Shown: positions 10,156 to 22,411 of the stretch, piece after piece | How the letters are laid out: each line of letters opens with the position of its first letter | Numbering within the stretch: position 1 is the stretch's first letter | Assembly (NCBI GenBank): GCA_027924585.1 | Contig: BSBM01000643.1 | Coordinates: forward strand, 18,028,501-18,092,500 | Direction: 5' to 3' | DNA length: 64,000 nt | DNA from: Larix kaempferi | Lineage: Eukaryota > Streptophyta > Pinopsida > Pinales > Pinaceae | The notes under the pieces: generated by a model | What the model was told of the DNA's origin: nothing | Seen by the model: the letters and a program-made list of their open reading frames with translations, nothing else | Database searches by the model: none | Program-made: the position numbers and the translations under genes

Positions 10156-13100
10156 GTGGGTCAAGTGGCAAGGACCGTTCATAGAATTTATGTAGCACTA
10201 GAGGACCGCCAAGCAGACCATCAGTCAATTGTGGTTGAAGTTGAAGGTGATATTGCTAAGCAATCTATTTCTATTTTGATTGAACCTGGATCTACTCATA
10301 GTTATATCAGTTCTAAAGTTGTTGAGATTTGTGCTTTTAAGAAAACAAAGCATAGTAAATCATGGTTAGTTCAACTAGCCACTGGAACTAAGAGGAAAGT
10401 TAGTGAGATCGTGGATAAATTTCCATTGGAAATAGATGGACTGTCCACTTTTGCAAATCTGATGTATTTCCACTTGGTTCCTATGATATTCTCATTGGAA
10501 TGGACTGGTTGGAGGTCCATAGAGTTAAACTTGACTGCTACAGCAAAAATTTTGAGTGTATTGATGAAGAAGGAAACCCAAGGGTCGTAAAGGATATTCC
10601 AAAGGTAGTTTATGTTAGGCAGATTTCAGCCATACAGTTGAAGAAATTATGTAGGAAAGGTTGCCAAATGTGTGCAGTCCATATTTTGGACAAAACAAAA
10701 AATGAAATTTCCAAGTTGGAAGACCATTTTGTTTTTCAAAAATTCAAGGATGTGTTTCCCGATGAAGTTCTAGGACTTCCTCCAAAGAGGGACATTGATT
10801 TTACAATTGATCTTGTTCCAGGAGCTGCTCCAGTTTCCAAAACTCCTTACAGGATGATTACACCAGAATTATTAGAGCTAAAAATGCAACTGCAAGAGTT
10901 GTTGGAAAAGTACATAAGGCCAAGTGTGTCTCCATGGGGAGCACCTATAATTTTTGTGAAGAAAAAAGATGGAACGCTCAGGTTGTGTATTGATTACATG
11001 CAGCTTAACAAGGTTACAGTGAAGAACACGTACCCCTTGCCTCGAACTGATGATATTTTTGATCAAATGAAAGGAGCAAGGGTATTTTCAAAGATTGACT
11101 TGACGTTTGGTTACCATCAAGTGAGAATTAAAGAAGAAGACATTCACAAGACAACCTTTAGAACAAGGTATGGGGACTATGAGTTTGTGGTGGTGCCATT
11201 GGTCTCATCAATGCACCAGCTACATTCACGTGTCTCGTGAATAGTTTTACATTCACGTGTCTCATGAATAGTTTTTTTAGCAAGTATTTGGACAAATTTG
11301 TTCTTGTATTTCTGGATGACAGTCTTATTTATTCCAAGAATGAAGAAGAGCATGAAGAACACCTGAGAATGGATTTGCAATTGCTAAGGGATCATAAGTT
11401 GTATGCAAAACTAAGCAAATGTGACTTTTATAAAAATAAAATTCATTATTTGGGTCACATTATTTTCGAGAAGGGAATATCGGTGGATCCCAACAAGATT
11501 GAATCCATCATGAATTGGAAAAATCCAAGAAATGTGACAGATGTGAGATCTTTTATGGGTCTTTCCCACTACTACAGGAGGTTCATTGAAGGATTCTCCA
11601 AGGTTTCCCACCAAATAACTTATTTGCAAAGGAAGGGGATAAAGTTTGAGTGGACACCGACATGTGAAGAAAGATTTCAGCTTTTGAAGAAGCTTCTCAC
11701 AAGTACTCCAATTCTAAATATTGCAGATCCGGAAAAATATTTTGTGGTATGCATGAATGCATGTAAAGATGGACTTGGAGGAGTTCTTATGCAAGATAAC
11801 CATGTGGTATGCTACGAGTCAAGGAAGTTGAAAGAACATGAGAAGAACTATGCTACTCATGATTTGGAGCTTGTAGCCATAGTGCACGCTTTAAAAATGT
11901 GGAGGCACTATTTAATGGGCAGAAAATTTGAGCTAAAGACAGATCATTGTGGTATGAAATATTTGTTTGAGCAGCCAACATTAAATGCTAGGAAAGCTAG
12001 ATGGCCGGAATTTTTTTGTGAGTTTGATTTTGAAATCAAACACATAAAAGGTAAAGAAAATAAGGTGTCTGATGCACTTAGCAGAAAACTACATGAGATG
12101 CATGTAGCAGCCATTAGTACCTTCCAATCAAATTTGAGGCAGTAGATTACTAGTTGTATTGTTGAAGATGAACTGTATGTGCAAATAAAGGACAAATTGC
12201 AGCAACATAATTTGGAAAAGAGGTATGAAGGTTACCATTTGGAAGGTGACGGGCTTCTTGTTTATAAAAACAGAATTTACATTCCTAATGTGGAAGATTT
12301 GAGAAGAATTGTCATGGATTAAATTCACAAAATGCCATATTCTGGTCACCCAAGATACCAGAAAACAATTGCTACAGCGAGAAAACAATATTTTTGGCTA
12401 GGAATGAAAAAGGACATTGCTGAGTATATTTCTAAGTGTATGAAATGTTAGCAAGTAAAGGTTGAACATCAACACCCAACAGTTTTGTTGTAGCCTTTGT
12501 CAATTTCGGGATGGAAATGGGATGTGATTTCCATGGATTTTATTACAGGTTTTCCAATGATAGTGAGGCATCATGATCCATCATGGTTGTGGTGGATAAA
12601 TTATCTAAGGCAACACACTTTATACCAGTTAAATCCATGCATAAAACAGATGCAATTGCAAAAAACATTATGAAGGAAATTTTCAGGTTTCATGGTTTTC
12701 CTAAAGCAATAATTTCAGACACGGATACAAATTTTACTTCAAATTTATGGAAAACTCTTTTTGTTGATTTGGGTATGCAACTGAACTTTAGTACCTCCTA
12801 CCATCCATAAATAAATGGGCAAACAGAAAGAGTAAATCATGTGCTTGAAGACATGCTACGCATGTATGTGATGGACAAACCAACCAAGTGGGAAGATTAT
12901 CTACACTTGGTAGAGTTTGCATATAATAATGGGCAACAAGCATCGTTGGGCATGAGTCCATTCGAATCTTTGTATGGAAGGAGGTGTAGGACATCAGTTA
13001 CTTGGGATAATCCAGTGAACAGAATTATACTTGGGCCATAATTGCTTAAGGAAATGGAACAAGAGGTTGCAAAGATTAGGCAAAATTTAAAAGTAGCCCA

Positions 13101-13583
13101 GGATAGATAGAAAATCTATCCAGATAACATGCAGATAAGAACCGAGTGCATAGAGAGTTTCATGTTGGGGATCATGTTTACCTCAGAGTGAGGCCAAGGA
13201 AGAGTTCCTTGAATCTTGGAAGTTGTACCAAGCTATCACCTAGATATTGTGGGCCATTTGAAGTGCTTGAGAGAATAGGGCCAGTTGCATATAGAATTGC
13301 ATTGCCTGCTAACACTAGATCTCATAATGTTTTTCATGTTTCTTTGCTTAATAAATATGTACATGATCCTAACCATGTGATTTATTGGGATGTGATTCAA
13401 GTGGAACCCGAGGAAGAGTTCCAAACTGAGGCACTATGCATCATAGAGAGGAAATTAACATTGCTCCATAACCGAGCCATTGGACCAGTAAAGGTGCAAT
13501 GGAAGCACTTTGGTCCCGATTAGGCTACGTGGGAGTTGGAGGATGCCATGAGAGAGGCATATCCATTTTTGTTCCAATTTTGA
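10156..13583 (+). pseudogene. element A pol (protease to integrase and chromodomain-like tail) pseudogene
   Basis: Protease lies at 10156-10590, where the usual catalytic Asp of the DSG/DPG motif reads Glu (LIEPGSTHSYI). Reverse transcriptase follows ([31 protein letters not shown]), then a lost base near 11195 and a 27-bp tandem duplication. The frame resumes at 11237 with the catalytic FLDD at about 11309-11320. RNase H has CMNACKDG where family members have Asp at the Asn position. Integrase shows a GHP...CMKC zinc region, a DxxTNFTS core (12719-12740) and NGQTERVNH, with many stops. The tail YIIERKLTLL-like to ATWELEDAMREAYPF (13440-13580) resembles the chromodomain-like end of chromoviruses. 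Confidence 0.92.
11222..11275 (+). repeat. 27-bp tandem duplication inside element A reverse transcriptase
   Basis: The unit at 11222-11248 (starting ACATTCACGTGTCTC) is repeated at 11249-11275 with one difference. It adds nine codons just before the catalytic region and follows a one-base loss near 11195 that shifts the frame. Confidence 0.9.
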
Positions 13584-13609
13584 GAAAACACTGAGGAGGA
13601 TGTTATTCC

Positions 13610-13622
13610 AAGGGGGAGGGGA
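13610..13622 (+). promoter_or_regulatory. polypurine tract of element A
   Basis: AAGGGGGAGGGGA sits immediately before the 3' LTR and is near-identical to the tract of element F (40839-40851). This is the conserved plus-strand primer of these chromoviruses. Confidence 0.92.
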
Positions 13623-13623
13623 T

Positions 13624-16476
13624 TGTAATACCCCTAGTTTTAACTTGGAATGTATTTATCCAAATTTATGTAAATGTTGTAAATATGCTAGTGCGAATTC
13701 CTAGTGCGGAGCTCAAAGAAAAGGCCCGACTAGTGAATGGATAGGCATGTATTATGATTATGTTTCATTTGGACTGTTTCATTGTATTTTATGCCGATTT
13801 AGAATATTATGTAAATATTGTGTGCATAAATAATAAAATGGTCCAACAATGGTTGTGTAAGGAGCACCAAAGGGGCTATGATTCCACCAAGGGGAAGAGG
13901 AAAGCGGGCCCATGGGGAACTAAATCCTTGCTTCCAAGTGTCAACCTTAGAACTCACACCTAAATTCTATCATGTGATGAGAATAACCCAATTATCTCCT
14001 TTTTTGTCCATTTTCCAATCATTAATGCATGTGTGTGGTTGGTGGGAAAAGTCACCTCATGTAGTTATTGTAGTATGGGACTGAATGCACTTTTGTGATG
14101 GTTCTGTCATGACAGAAGTCAGTTTGCAGCTGCTGTCAAGCACTTTATATGCAGCTAAATTATTACCAGTACACACAGAGCATATGAAATTTATTGTCAA
14201 CCCGAGAAAGTCTTTTTATTTCAAAGGATAAGTGCACAATCTGTGCTTAAACACCAAACCATTAGAAGTGAATACTTTTATCTTCTATTATTCATGTTCA
14301 TCCCAAGAATCTATACAATCCCAATTGCCTTCTAACTGCTATACTTCATTTCCTCTCTATCATGCATCAATAAGAAATGGTATCAGATCTAATCAACAAT
14401 TGCAGAAAAGAAATCTCATTCGTATTCTAGAACAATCACTTGTCTAATCTAATCACTCTGGAAATCATAAAGCATAAACTGAACATTAATCTAGAAATCC
14501 AATTGCAAAAGATTGAGTCAACTGTTCTAAGAAATTGAATTGCAGAATGGAAATCAAGCAACACACAACAGGAAAGATAAATTGTAAGGCTCATGGGATC
14601 ACAACTTAGCTGTAGGATGAACACGGCTATGTATAACTGCAATTGAAATGCATAAAGAAAACCTTACTCAGTCGACTGTTATTCTACACCATTCACCAAT
14701 CTCACAGAAATATAATCTTTTGCTGAAAATCCACACAATAACTATTGCTGCTGCGTACAAAAAGAAAGAACAAAGCATCACACAACAATGAATTCAAAAT
14801 CCTATTTTAACTCAGCAATCTCTGTGGAAGACGGGCCCAACCTTCACACAGAGACGCTGGCTGAACAACACCACTCTTTAGCTCAGAAGTAACACCTTAT
14901 ATTAACAGAAGAATGAGTACACAGTTTTGCTCAGTTGTTAATACAATAAATTAATTGTCTGTTGTTCAACCCCTGGGTCGAGGCAACTCCCCATATTTAT
15001 ACATACAAATCGTAACATCTAATCCTATAATCGGGCAGCCATGAAGATCTCTGATCTTCAGGCGCCCTAAATAGCTAGCTGTTACAATGCGTGGTAGAAT
15101 AGAAACATCCAAATATGAGAAAGTTATTAATTGACCCAAGAGTGGCGGTCCTTCCAGCTCACAGCTAGACTCGAGCAGCAACATACTTAAGATAACGAAT
15201 TCTGTTACAGCTGCCCTGTCACAACTGTGCCTTGATTGATGATTCGAGCCCCAAGGATCCCTCTACAAGCAACGAACATCCCTTCCTTCATGACTTGTTC
15301 AGCCCCGATCTTCCTGCAGTCCATTTATCTCAACTACCTTCATAAATCGTAACATGTTAGCACAATTGAGAGATGCACAACTTTAATTATCACAATCATA
15401 AGCATTAATAAGATAAAACAATAATTGATCATACCTTGGTATTTTGGGAAATAAAGTGAGGACAACAGGCCTAATTGACATGATAAATGGTGTAAGACAG
15501 GGGCAGGAAAGTTGGTTGAAGATGATTAAAAAGGGCCAATTCTGGGCTCAACAGCTGCCAGGAGTCCTTTCTTCTACTGCCAGAAGTTATGTCAGTTGTC
15601 TTGTCACCATTTTCTCATATTTTTTGGAGTCAACCCTCATTTTTGGTATCATTCTTTCATGCAGGTTTAGAAGTTGTAGAGCTCTCCATTGTTGTCCATG
15701 AACTTACCATGTTGTTTTGAACCCATAAATTAGAATTTGGAAACCATGTTGCAGATCTGGAAGTGGGTATTTTGGTTGTAGGTGAGCAGAGGGGTTGGGC
15801 AAGCTAGGAACCCTGACCCTTGATTTTTGTTACTCGTAGGTGGTTTTATAGCAGCCAATACCAGGTTGGAATTCTTCTATACACACACTGGAAGCATCCA
15901 GCAAGATTGTTCTCCCAAGAGAATCGTGGATCGGTGAAGGGGCTGCCTGAGCTAGAAGGGTGTTGTGTGGGGTAGGTATTGTGGAATCCAAGGCTATGAG
16001 GGCTGAGTGAGACCCATGTAGAGCTCTATATGAGAATTTGGCTAAGCAAAGAGAGCAGAATGGGTTGTGTGATGAGAGATAGAATCCTATAGGTGTTTCC
16101 TTCGCCCTGGTGGCCTCATAGCCTAGCTTGGGGGTGGCCTCTCAGCAGTAGAAATAGTATATGCTAGACAAAGTGCCTATGGTTGGGTGGAAAAGTGCTC
16201 TTACACATCCAGTTGCTTGGATATTCATTTCTTAAAGATAAGTATTCTCATGTATTTGAATCTGAAATGCTTTACTTGATGCCTGTAATGTTTATGCTTG
16301 TATTTGCATGTTAGATGTGTGTGGATATACTTTAAATTCCATTGTGCATGTTTATTTGCATTTTGCACACATTCTGTTTGTTGAAATTCCTATTATGGAT
16401 CTGGGGTGAAATTTGAGAGCCCAGATTTGGCCAACATCCCCCCCAGATGGTCGGATTGGCCGAGGGGGACGTTACA
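13624..16476 (+). repeat. element A 3' LTR (contains solo LTR I)
   Basis: The LTR starts TGTAATACCCC and ends GGGGGACGTTACA. Without the nested insertion and its extra target copy it is about 1.43 kb. The left ~510 bp and the part from 15559 to about 15975 match the 5' LTR. The last ~500 bp have no partner in the window because the 5' copy lost them. It contains ATGGTTGGGTGGA-like text near 16172 that recurs in K (25850), suggesting related LTR families. Confidence 0.9.
14134..15553 (-). mobile_element. solo LTR I nested in the 3' LTR of element A
   Basis: The 1420-bp block starts TGTCAAGC, ends GCTCAACA, and is flanked by GCTGC (14129-14133 and 15554-15558). It is absent from the other LTR of element A. 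It has no coding signal and no internal pair of repeats. Orientation is inferred from a minus-strand TATA-like box (TATAAATATGGGG, about 14990-15005) and is uncertain. The most likely explanation is a solo LTR left by recombination. A small non-autonomous element is the alternative. Confidence 0.75.
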
Positions 16477-18827
16477 ACCATAGCCTATAAAAATCACAAG
16501 GAGAAGTCAAGGGAAAGTATTCTTAATAGTCATATAAGTGATTTCCCATATAGTTATACTCTTTGGTTTATAATCGGTTGCATTCAAAAAATGGCATATT
16601 CACAATACACAACATATGATCAGATTTGCAATAATTTTACAAGATACCCATGAAAATGCTCTCTCTTTCAACCTAAAATCCTTGAATGCACTTGAAAAAT
16701 TGTACATAAATATAATGCACAAAATTTGTATATACATAAATATATAAACACCTAAATATAAAAAGTACATATATACCATGTGGTTTCTACACATTCTGAC
16801 TATATACAATCCTGCACCTATAAAGTTGATCATGCCTAGACCATCAGCTTATAAGCTTTACTAATTTGTGATAAGTTGAAGTTATGCATTCTTCTAACAT
16901 CTCTATCTACATAAATATAACGCAATGCAATACAATGTTTTTTAAAATATGTATAAAATTCCTCCATTTTATGGAATTTCATGGTCTACATTTAAAAATT
17001 AAAAACTCCACCATAAAAAATGAGGAAAAAGATGGTTTATTGTCCTTTAGATTCCAAAGTTGTCCTACGAAATCCATATTTATCTAGTACCAAATTCCAA
17101 CACATGAACTAATTGTGTGTGTGTGTGTGAAGAAAAAATTTAAGAACCCCCCCTAAATTTTTATGTATAATAACTGAGCGAATCTTCGTGGGAACGAAGA
17201 AAACTCGAAGGCTAATTGATCAATAATAATTTAAGGGTGTTCCCATGAATATGGGTAACACTTTTTGGTAAGAGGAGGGTGTGGATATGTTGAAAATAGA
17301 GCTTGATCAATAATTTTTTAAGCCCTCTATCGAGCTTTTAAAAGCTTGATCGAGGGTTTAAATAAGCGATTGATTGAGTTATTTTAAAATGCTCCTTTGA
17401 GGGTTAATAAAACCCTCGATCAAGCACTTGCATTTACAAGGCTCGATCAAGCTTCTAGGCTCGATCGAGGGTTATAAAAATCCCGATCAAGCATCTATAA
17501 TGTTTATAAGTATAAAAAAGAAACATACCACAATTTATTCCACCATGTATGTTGCATAGAAACACAATCAAGGACAATTATAGAGGATTCTTTATAACCA
17601 TTTGTAGATATGGGTCACAGAGTAATTGGAGTTATAGATGTGATCGAACACATCCATAACTCCAATTACTCCGTGACTAATATTTACACATATAAAATCT
17701 AGAGGAAGTTGTGGTAGTAATGCTTTTACTTGATTCTTCTTTGAGGTATTTACTATTACCCACACATATCATTCTTCTTGTTGAAATTATGTTTTATTAA
17801 ATTTGATTATCTTATAATTCTATGTTTGATTTTAACTAAATTCGAAGAGTATCCAATGTTAAGAATATATATTTGACACGAGCTTTTAAAAACATTGATT
17901 TAAAAAAATTTGGGTGCCCATATTTGTGTGCATACACGATTAAGAGCACAAGAATTTTTTTAATCAAGGGTTTTAAAAGCTTGATCAAGCTACCTTTGAA
18001 AGCTCGATCGAGCTAAAATCTTGATTGATATAGTAGCTCAATCGAGCTTTGATCTAACCACAGAAAAAACCTCAATTGAGGTATTTAAAAACATGCGTAA
18101 AAGCTCGATCAAGGGTTTTATAAAGCTCGATTAAGCTTATAGCTCGGTCAAGGGATTAGACAATAGACTTTTAGCCCCCATTTCTATAAATTTTATTTCA
18201 CTGACATCTTTGGTAGGATTAAACCTTATCCTGGGATGCACCTTATGTGTTGGAATTCATACCAATGGATTTGTCAATGAATCATCTATCTATTGGCATA
18301 TAATTTACAAGTTTTTGAATTCATATGATAATTCTTTTTTATTTTCTTTTCAAAAATACACTTAAAAACCATATCGACAACTTCGAATCAATGCAAAGAA
18401 AAATCAACAACATAAAAATCACACAACCACAAAATGTGGGCTTTCGCATGAAAATCATACCCAAATCTATTGCAACAGGAGCGCGCGAGTGCAAAAAAAA
18501 AACATAGTTCATGCGCACCATGGTTTGGTAAAGTCTAGAACCACTAGTTAGGAATCCATATAGGTCTTAAAAGTGCGTGTGAACTAGCGCGAACATTTAA
18601 CATGCCTGGACTTTTAGTGCATGTGCCTTAAGAGCACTCACACGCGTTGTTTTGTATATTAAAAATTGGGCCGAGGACCACTTGGGACCCATCTTTACCC
18701 TATTTTTTCGATGCTTGACTGTCCAAAAACACTATAGGACCGCACGTGCATCATTTCCACCACCAAGATCCCCCAATAATCATCCAGGTAATATTTTGAT
18801 CCACTATTTATAATTTTTGTTTGTATT
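16477..18827. repeat. repeat R1, right part
   Basis: This continues R1 after element A and matches R2 (22810-23173, 27109-27892, 41232-42383) almost throughout. It holds a (TG)n run at 17112-17130, a long palindrome at 17614-17677, and two clusters of GATCGA/GATCAA-containing inverted motifs (about 17290-17500 and 17940-18170). Similarity with R2 stops at ...TTTTGTTTGTATT (18827 here, 42383 there). No gene is seen. The whole R unit without insertions is about 2.7 kb. Confidence 0.82.
17614..17677. repeat. 64-bp near-perfect palindrome in R1
   Basis: The left arm at 17614-17642 (GTCACAGAGTAATTGGAG...) and right arm at 17649-17677 are 29 bp each and differ at two positions, with a 6-base loop ATCGAA. 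In R2 the same palindrome is split at its loop by element F. Confidence 0.93.
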
Positions 18828-19485
18828 AGTGGAGAGTTTATTGACACATCATTCATCTTTTATGAGCACTTGCATGGGCATCTATGGGGTAATTTTGTTG
18901 TTTGATCCCAAGGGGTAAGTTTTTTGTTTGCATTAATGGAGAGTTTATTGACACATCATTCATATTTTATGAGTAGTTGCATGGGAATCTATGGCTACTA
19001 TGTGATGTCTTCAGTATACCTAGATGGACATGGGGTTGTCACCTATGTCTTATTGATAATAATGATGTCATTCACAGTGCTAGTTTTCACATGGCACATA
19101 AGGAGTTTCATACTTGGTTGGAGAGTCTCACAGAGGTTCGTTTTTGCATTGGGAGTGATAAAATTCCAATGTGTTTGTGGGATCCTAGTATCCTACATGA
19201 TGATAGATCCTCCCTGATGTTATTGATATTTGGGAGCATGCAGTTGATACAGTGGGATCTAGGAATTGAAGGATCATTTCAGTTTACATTGATGTACGGA
19301 GGAATGCAACACAAGTAGTGGGATCTTGGGATCATTTTTGGTGATCCAGTTATAACTAGAGTAGCGCAGTAGCAGCATGGTGGAACTTCCATTGAATTCG
19401 GTTGTAATTTGGAATTCCAATGCTTTTCAAGTTCAACTACAGATCTTAAATTTCTTGAGGAAAAGCAATATTGAGAGGGGAGGAT
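18828..19485 (+). pseudogene. element J1 internal remnant with possible pol C-terminus
   Basis: Sequence unique to the R1 side begins at 18828. It opens with two imperfect tandem units of about 98 bp, sharing GAGTTTATTGACACATCATTC (18831 and 18940 onward). Open frames run over 18924-19318 with stops. I cannot assign a domain to them. Because a polypurine tract and an LTR follow directly, this is most simply the 3' end of the coding region of a truncated LTR retrotransposon. Confidence 0.4.
19473..19484 (+). promoter_or_regulatory. polypurine tract before J1 LTR
   Basis: GAGAGGGGAGGA lies one base before the LTR start TGCCATGTCC. This marks 19486-21378 as a 3' LTR rather than a solo LTR. Confidence 0.7.
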
Positions 19486-21378
19486 TGCCATGTCCCCATT
19501 TTGGATGCACCATGGTTCAACACTAAACCATTAGATCCCCATGGATCCTAGTGGAAAAAAATTAAATAAATTAAGCTAGGACTAAGTTGGAATTTTAATA
19601 ATTTAATCTAGTATTGATGTAGACTAGTTGCACTTAATCATTAATATTTATTTATTTAATATTGTGATAAGTGGATGATGATTAAGGCGGGATCAAGAGG
19701 GAATATGGAGTATTATTTTTCCTTCCATGATGTTTCTTGAATAAAAATTAGGAGAAAGAAGAAATCCAGAGAAAATCCAAAAAACAAAGGAAAGCAGGGA
19801 AAAGCTAGGAAAAGCAATAAAGTAGGGAAAAGCAAGAAACTCGGAAATGTAGAAAGCATGCAGAAAGGAAGGAAAGTCCATAAATGCTGAAAGAAGAATA
19901 AAATAAATAAAAATCACTGGAAAAGCAAAGAAAAGCAGTAAAAATAAGTGAAAATCATAAATCAAGGGAAAGGCAGAACAAAGCAAGGAAAATCAAGAAA
20001 GGTTGCACAAAGCTAGAAAATTGCCAAATTGATTAAGGAAGGTGCTTGGATGGCCTAGGGACCACATATCACGACTTTGGTGACTTTCTTGAGAAGTTAC
20101 CAAGTCTATATAAAAGAGGGAGAGAGAACCATTCATATCTTTTGACGGTTTAACTTTTGCATTGAGAAAGATATGAGCTTCTCTAGGATTTGGAGATGCA
20201 CCCTTAGCCAACTGTGGGAGATGTGCCCCATATTAATTGTTCCATTATTATTTTTATTAGATAATGTACAACCATTAGATCCCAAGTTGAATGTCTGAAC
20301 TATCATACATCCTAAAGAATTTGAGCCTCCAAAGTTGGTGTAAAGATTGGTGCAAGATTGTTGAATATTTGTCTTGGTATTCATCTGGAGAAGAGATCAA
20401 CTGGAGTAATTTCACCCCTGTGAGATATATCAATTGTATTTTGTTCCTCCCATGATATATATGATTTTAATTCTCATACTATGGTCATGATCCAGTGCAA
20501 CCAACACTTCTTTCATGCTCCCACAGAAGAATTATGCTCCATTGTTGTAAGATCGCAAAGATTGAGGACAAGCTGTAAAGTATGAGTAATGAATGCCTTC
20601 TAATGCTAGTAATAAATTCTTATAAATATTGATGATGCTTATTTAATTGTGTCTGAATTCATACAGTACTTCTGAGAAATAAATTGTGAGCCTCTGTGGT
20701 TGTTTGTACTTCATTATTTCAAGACTAGCTCTTTAGGCATGAATTCATGACTAGTTTTGCAATAACTTTAATAAAATGGCCTCTAGTTATCTATTTTGTA
20801 TTATATAAGTCATTAAAGGTCCTTAAGACATTAATGAAACCAAATCAAACCTCATACTGAGTTTTTGTGACCCTCTCTCCCCATTTGGAAGAGCATGAAA
20901 GAAAGCTAGTTGAGCAGTCTCGATTACTAGTTTTGCTTGTTTGACCTGCAAACTCTGCCAAACCTTCCAAAAATCTAATATATTTTACATAGAATTAGGT
21001 TAGGGGGTTAATAAATGATATCCACTCTCTGTTTACTTTCAAGTGTAAGTGGATGGTATAGTGTTCATATGCTGGTGTGCCCAGGAATCCTTGGAGTAGA
21101 CTTCAGCGAAAACTGTTGTTGAAACATAAATGGCCCCAATACCTTGTGCATAGGAATCTGAAGCTAGCATTTATTCTATTGTATTTTATGCTTCACACTG
21201 CTTAACATATTTTTCATATCTTAAATATTCCATCTATCAATCTCTGGGTGGGTTCATCAGTGTCTGAAACTAGTTTCTTCATGACTAGTTTTGATAACTA
21301 GCTTTTATTTGTGTTTGTTTATGTTTTAAATTTTGAATTTGATATAATATCCCTTGAGATCATATCAGGGATATTACA
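19486..21378 (+). repeat. J1: 3' LTR of truncated element, family J
   Basis: The 1893-bp LTR starts TGCCATGTCCCC and ends GGGATATTACA. An inverted copy of nearly the same length lies at 58524-60419. Bases 19740-20000 are a purine-rich run of AAAAGCA-type motifs that appears as a TTTGCTTTTC-type run in the inverted copy. No target duplication is found, as expected if the 5' half of the element is lost. An LTR with no coding function is the best reading. Confidence 0.75.
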
Positions 21379-22411
21379 AGTTGGAAAAAATTAACTCAAA
21401 AGGATTTTGTCATATTGCAACAGGTTAACACAAATACATGTCAGAATGTAGAACTAACATGTGAAGAGAAAGCCTTGCCATGACTACCACCTTTACGTCG
21501 AGTTATCTTGCTAGTAGATTGTTTGGATATTTTCTCAAGTCATTTGTTTATCTGTACACCTCCCATTGACCCTTGATATTATTACGTTTTTGAATAAACT
21601 CGCTCAAAGTCATGGAAGAAATTTGTTGAACCAGTTTCACTCGATCTCAACATTAAATAAATGTTACACTTGATTGCAAAAGAATAAAGAAAATAACATC
21701 ATGAAAGCAGTCTATGTAAGCTCTTTTCCTTTTGTAACTTTGCTTCAGAAGGCCAAAGGTGGAGGATGCTACCTTTTAAGGTTGGAATTTTCAGACTTGA
21801 TGCTACCACACTTTTGGAGATATAATATTATCTTTTATTTCTACATAAGATTGTTTGGATACAAATGTAAGTGAGTGTTCTTCAACTACAGGGGTAATAT
21901 AAATAGTTTATGTTGAATTTATTTATTTATTTTTATTTTTTTTAATTTTTATTTATTTATTTATTTTTAATTTTTTAATTAATTTATTTATTTATTTTTT
22001 TCTTTCTGATTCTATTCTATTACTTCAGTTTGTAATCAAATAATCACTAGAAGTGCTTGTCTTTGATTATTAAACCATAGAATTATCTTGCTTAAAATTG
22101 TCATTTTATGCAGAGGTGCTAGGATTATTTAATTTTATGAATACATCAAATCTTTACTTACTCAATGTCTTTGATTATTAAACCATAGAATTATCTTGCT
22201 TAAAATTGTCATTTTATGCAGAGGTGCTAGGATTATTTAATTTTATGAATACATCAAATCTTTACTTACTCAATCACGTTTCTGCAGCTTATGAAAGAGT
22301 TGAGTAATATATCAAATTATAGCAGATTGTAATCTGTATTTTAAATTTTTTACACTAATTATTTTCTTTTTTTTAATGCCATTTGTATCTCCCTAATAGG
22401 TGGAATGAATT
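21379..22411. other. unassigned spacer between J1 and R2
   Basis: No gene is recognised. The stretch contains a TTTATTTA-type simple repeat at about 21913-22006 and a perfect 108-bp tandem duplication at 22058-22273. The rest is AT-rich and featureless to me. Confidence 0.5.
22058..22273. repeat. perfect 108-bp tandem duplication
   Basis: Unit 1 (22058-22165) and unit 2 (22166-22273), both beginning TGTCTTTGATTATTAAACC, appear identical on reading. A young slippage or unequal-exchange event is likely. Confidence 0.95.

Larger units (their letters stand above)
1496..16476 (+). mobile_element. element A: decayed Ty3/gypsy chromovirus (Tekay/Del-like) LTR retrotransposon
   Basis: The element begins TGTAATACCCC and ends GACGTTACA, flanked by the duplication ACCAT (1491-1495 and 16477-16481). 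Internal order is gag, protease, reverse transcriptase, RNase H, integrase and chromodomain-like tail, then a polypurine tract and 3' LTR, which is the Ty3/gypsy order. The chromodomain-like end after integrase and the TGTAATACCCC/GTTACA termini suggest a Tekay/Del chromovirus. The element is dead: gag is split by copia element B, the 3' LTR is split by a solo LTR, the 5' LTR has lost its right end, and pol carries many stops and frameshifts. The uninterrupted site in R2 (22805-22809) independently confirms both borders. Confidence 0.92.

Noticed and set aside
14378-14389. TGGTATCAGATC inside solo LTR I as a primer binding site of a small TRIM element
   Set aside because: It is 1 base off the canonical 12-mer and sits 244 bp inside, but the first 244 bp are not repeated at the other end, so no LTR pair exists.
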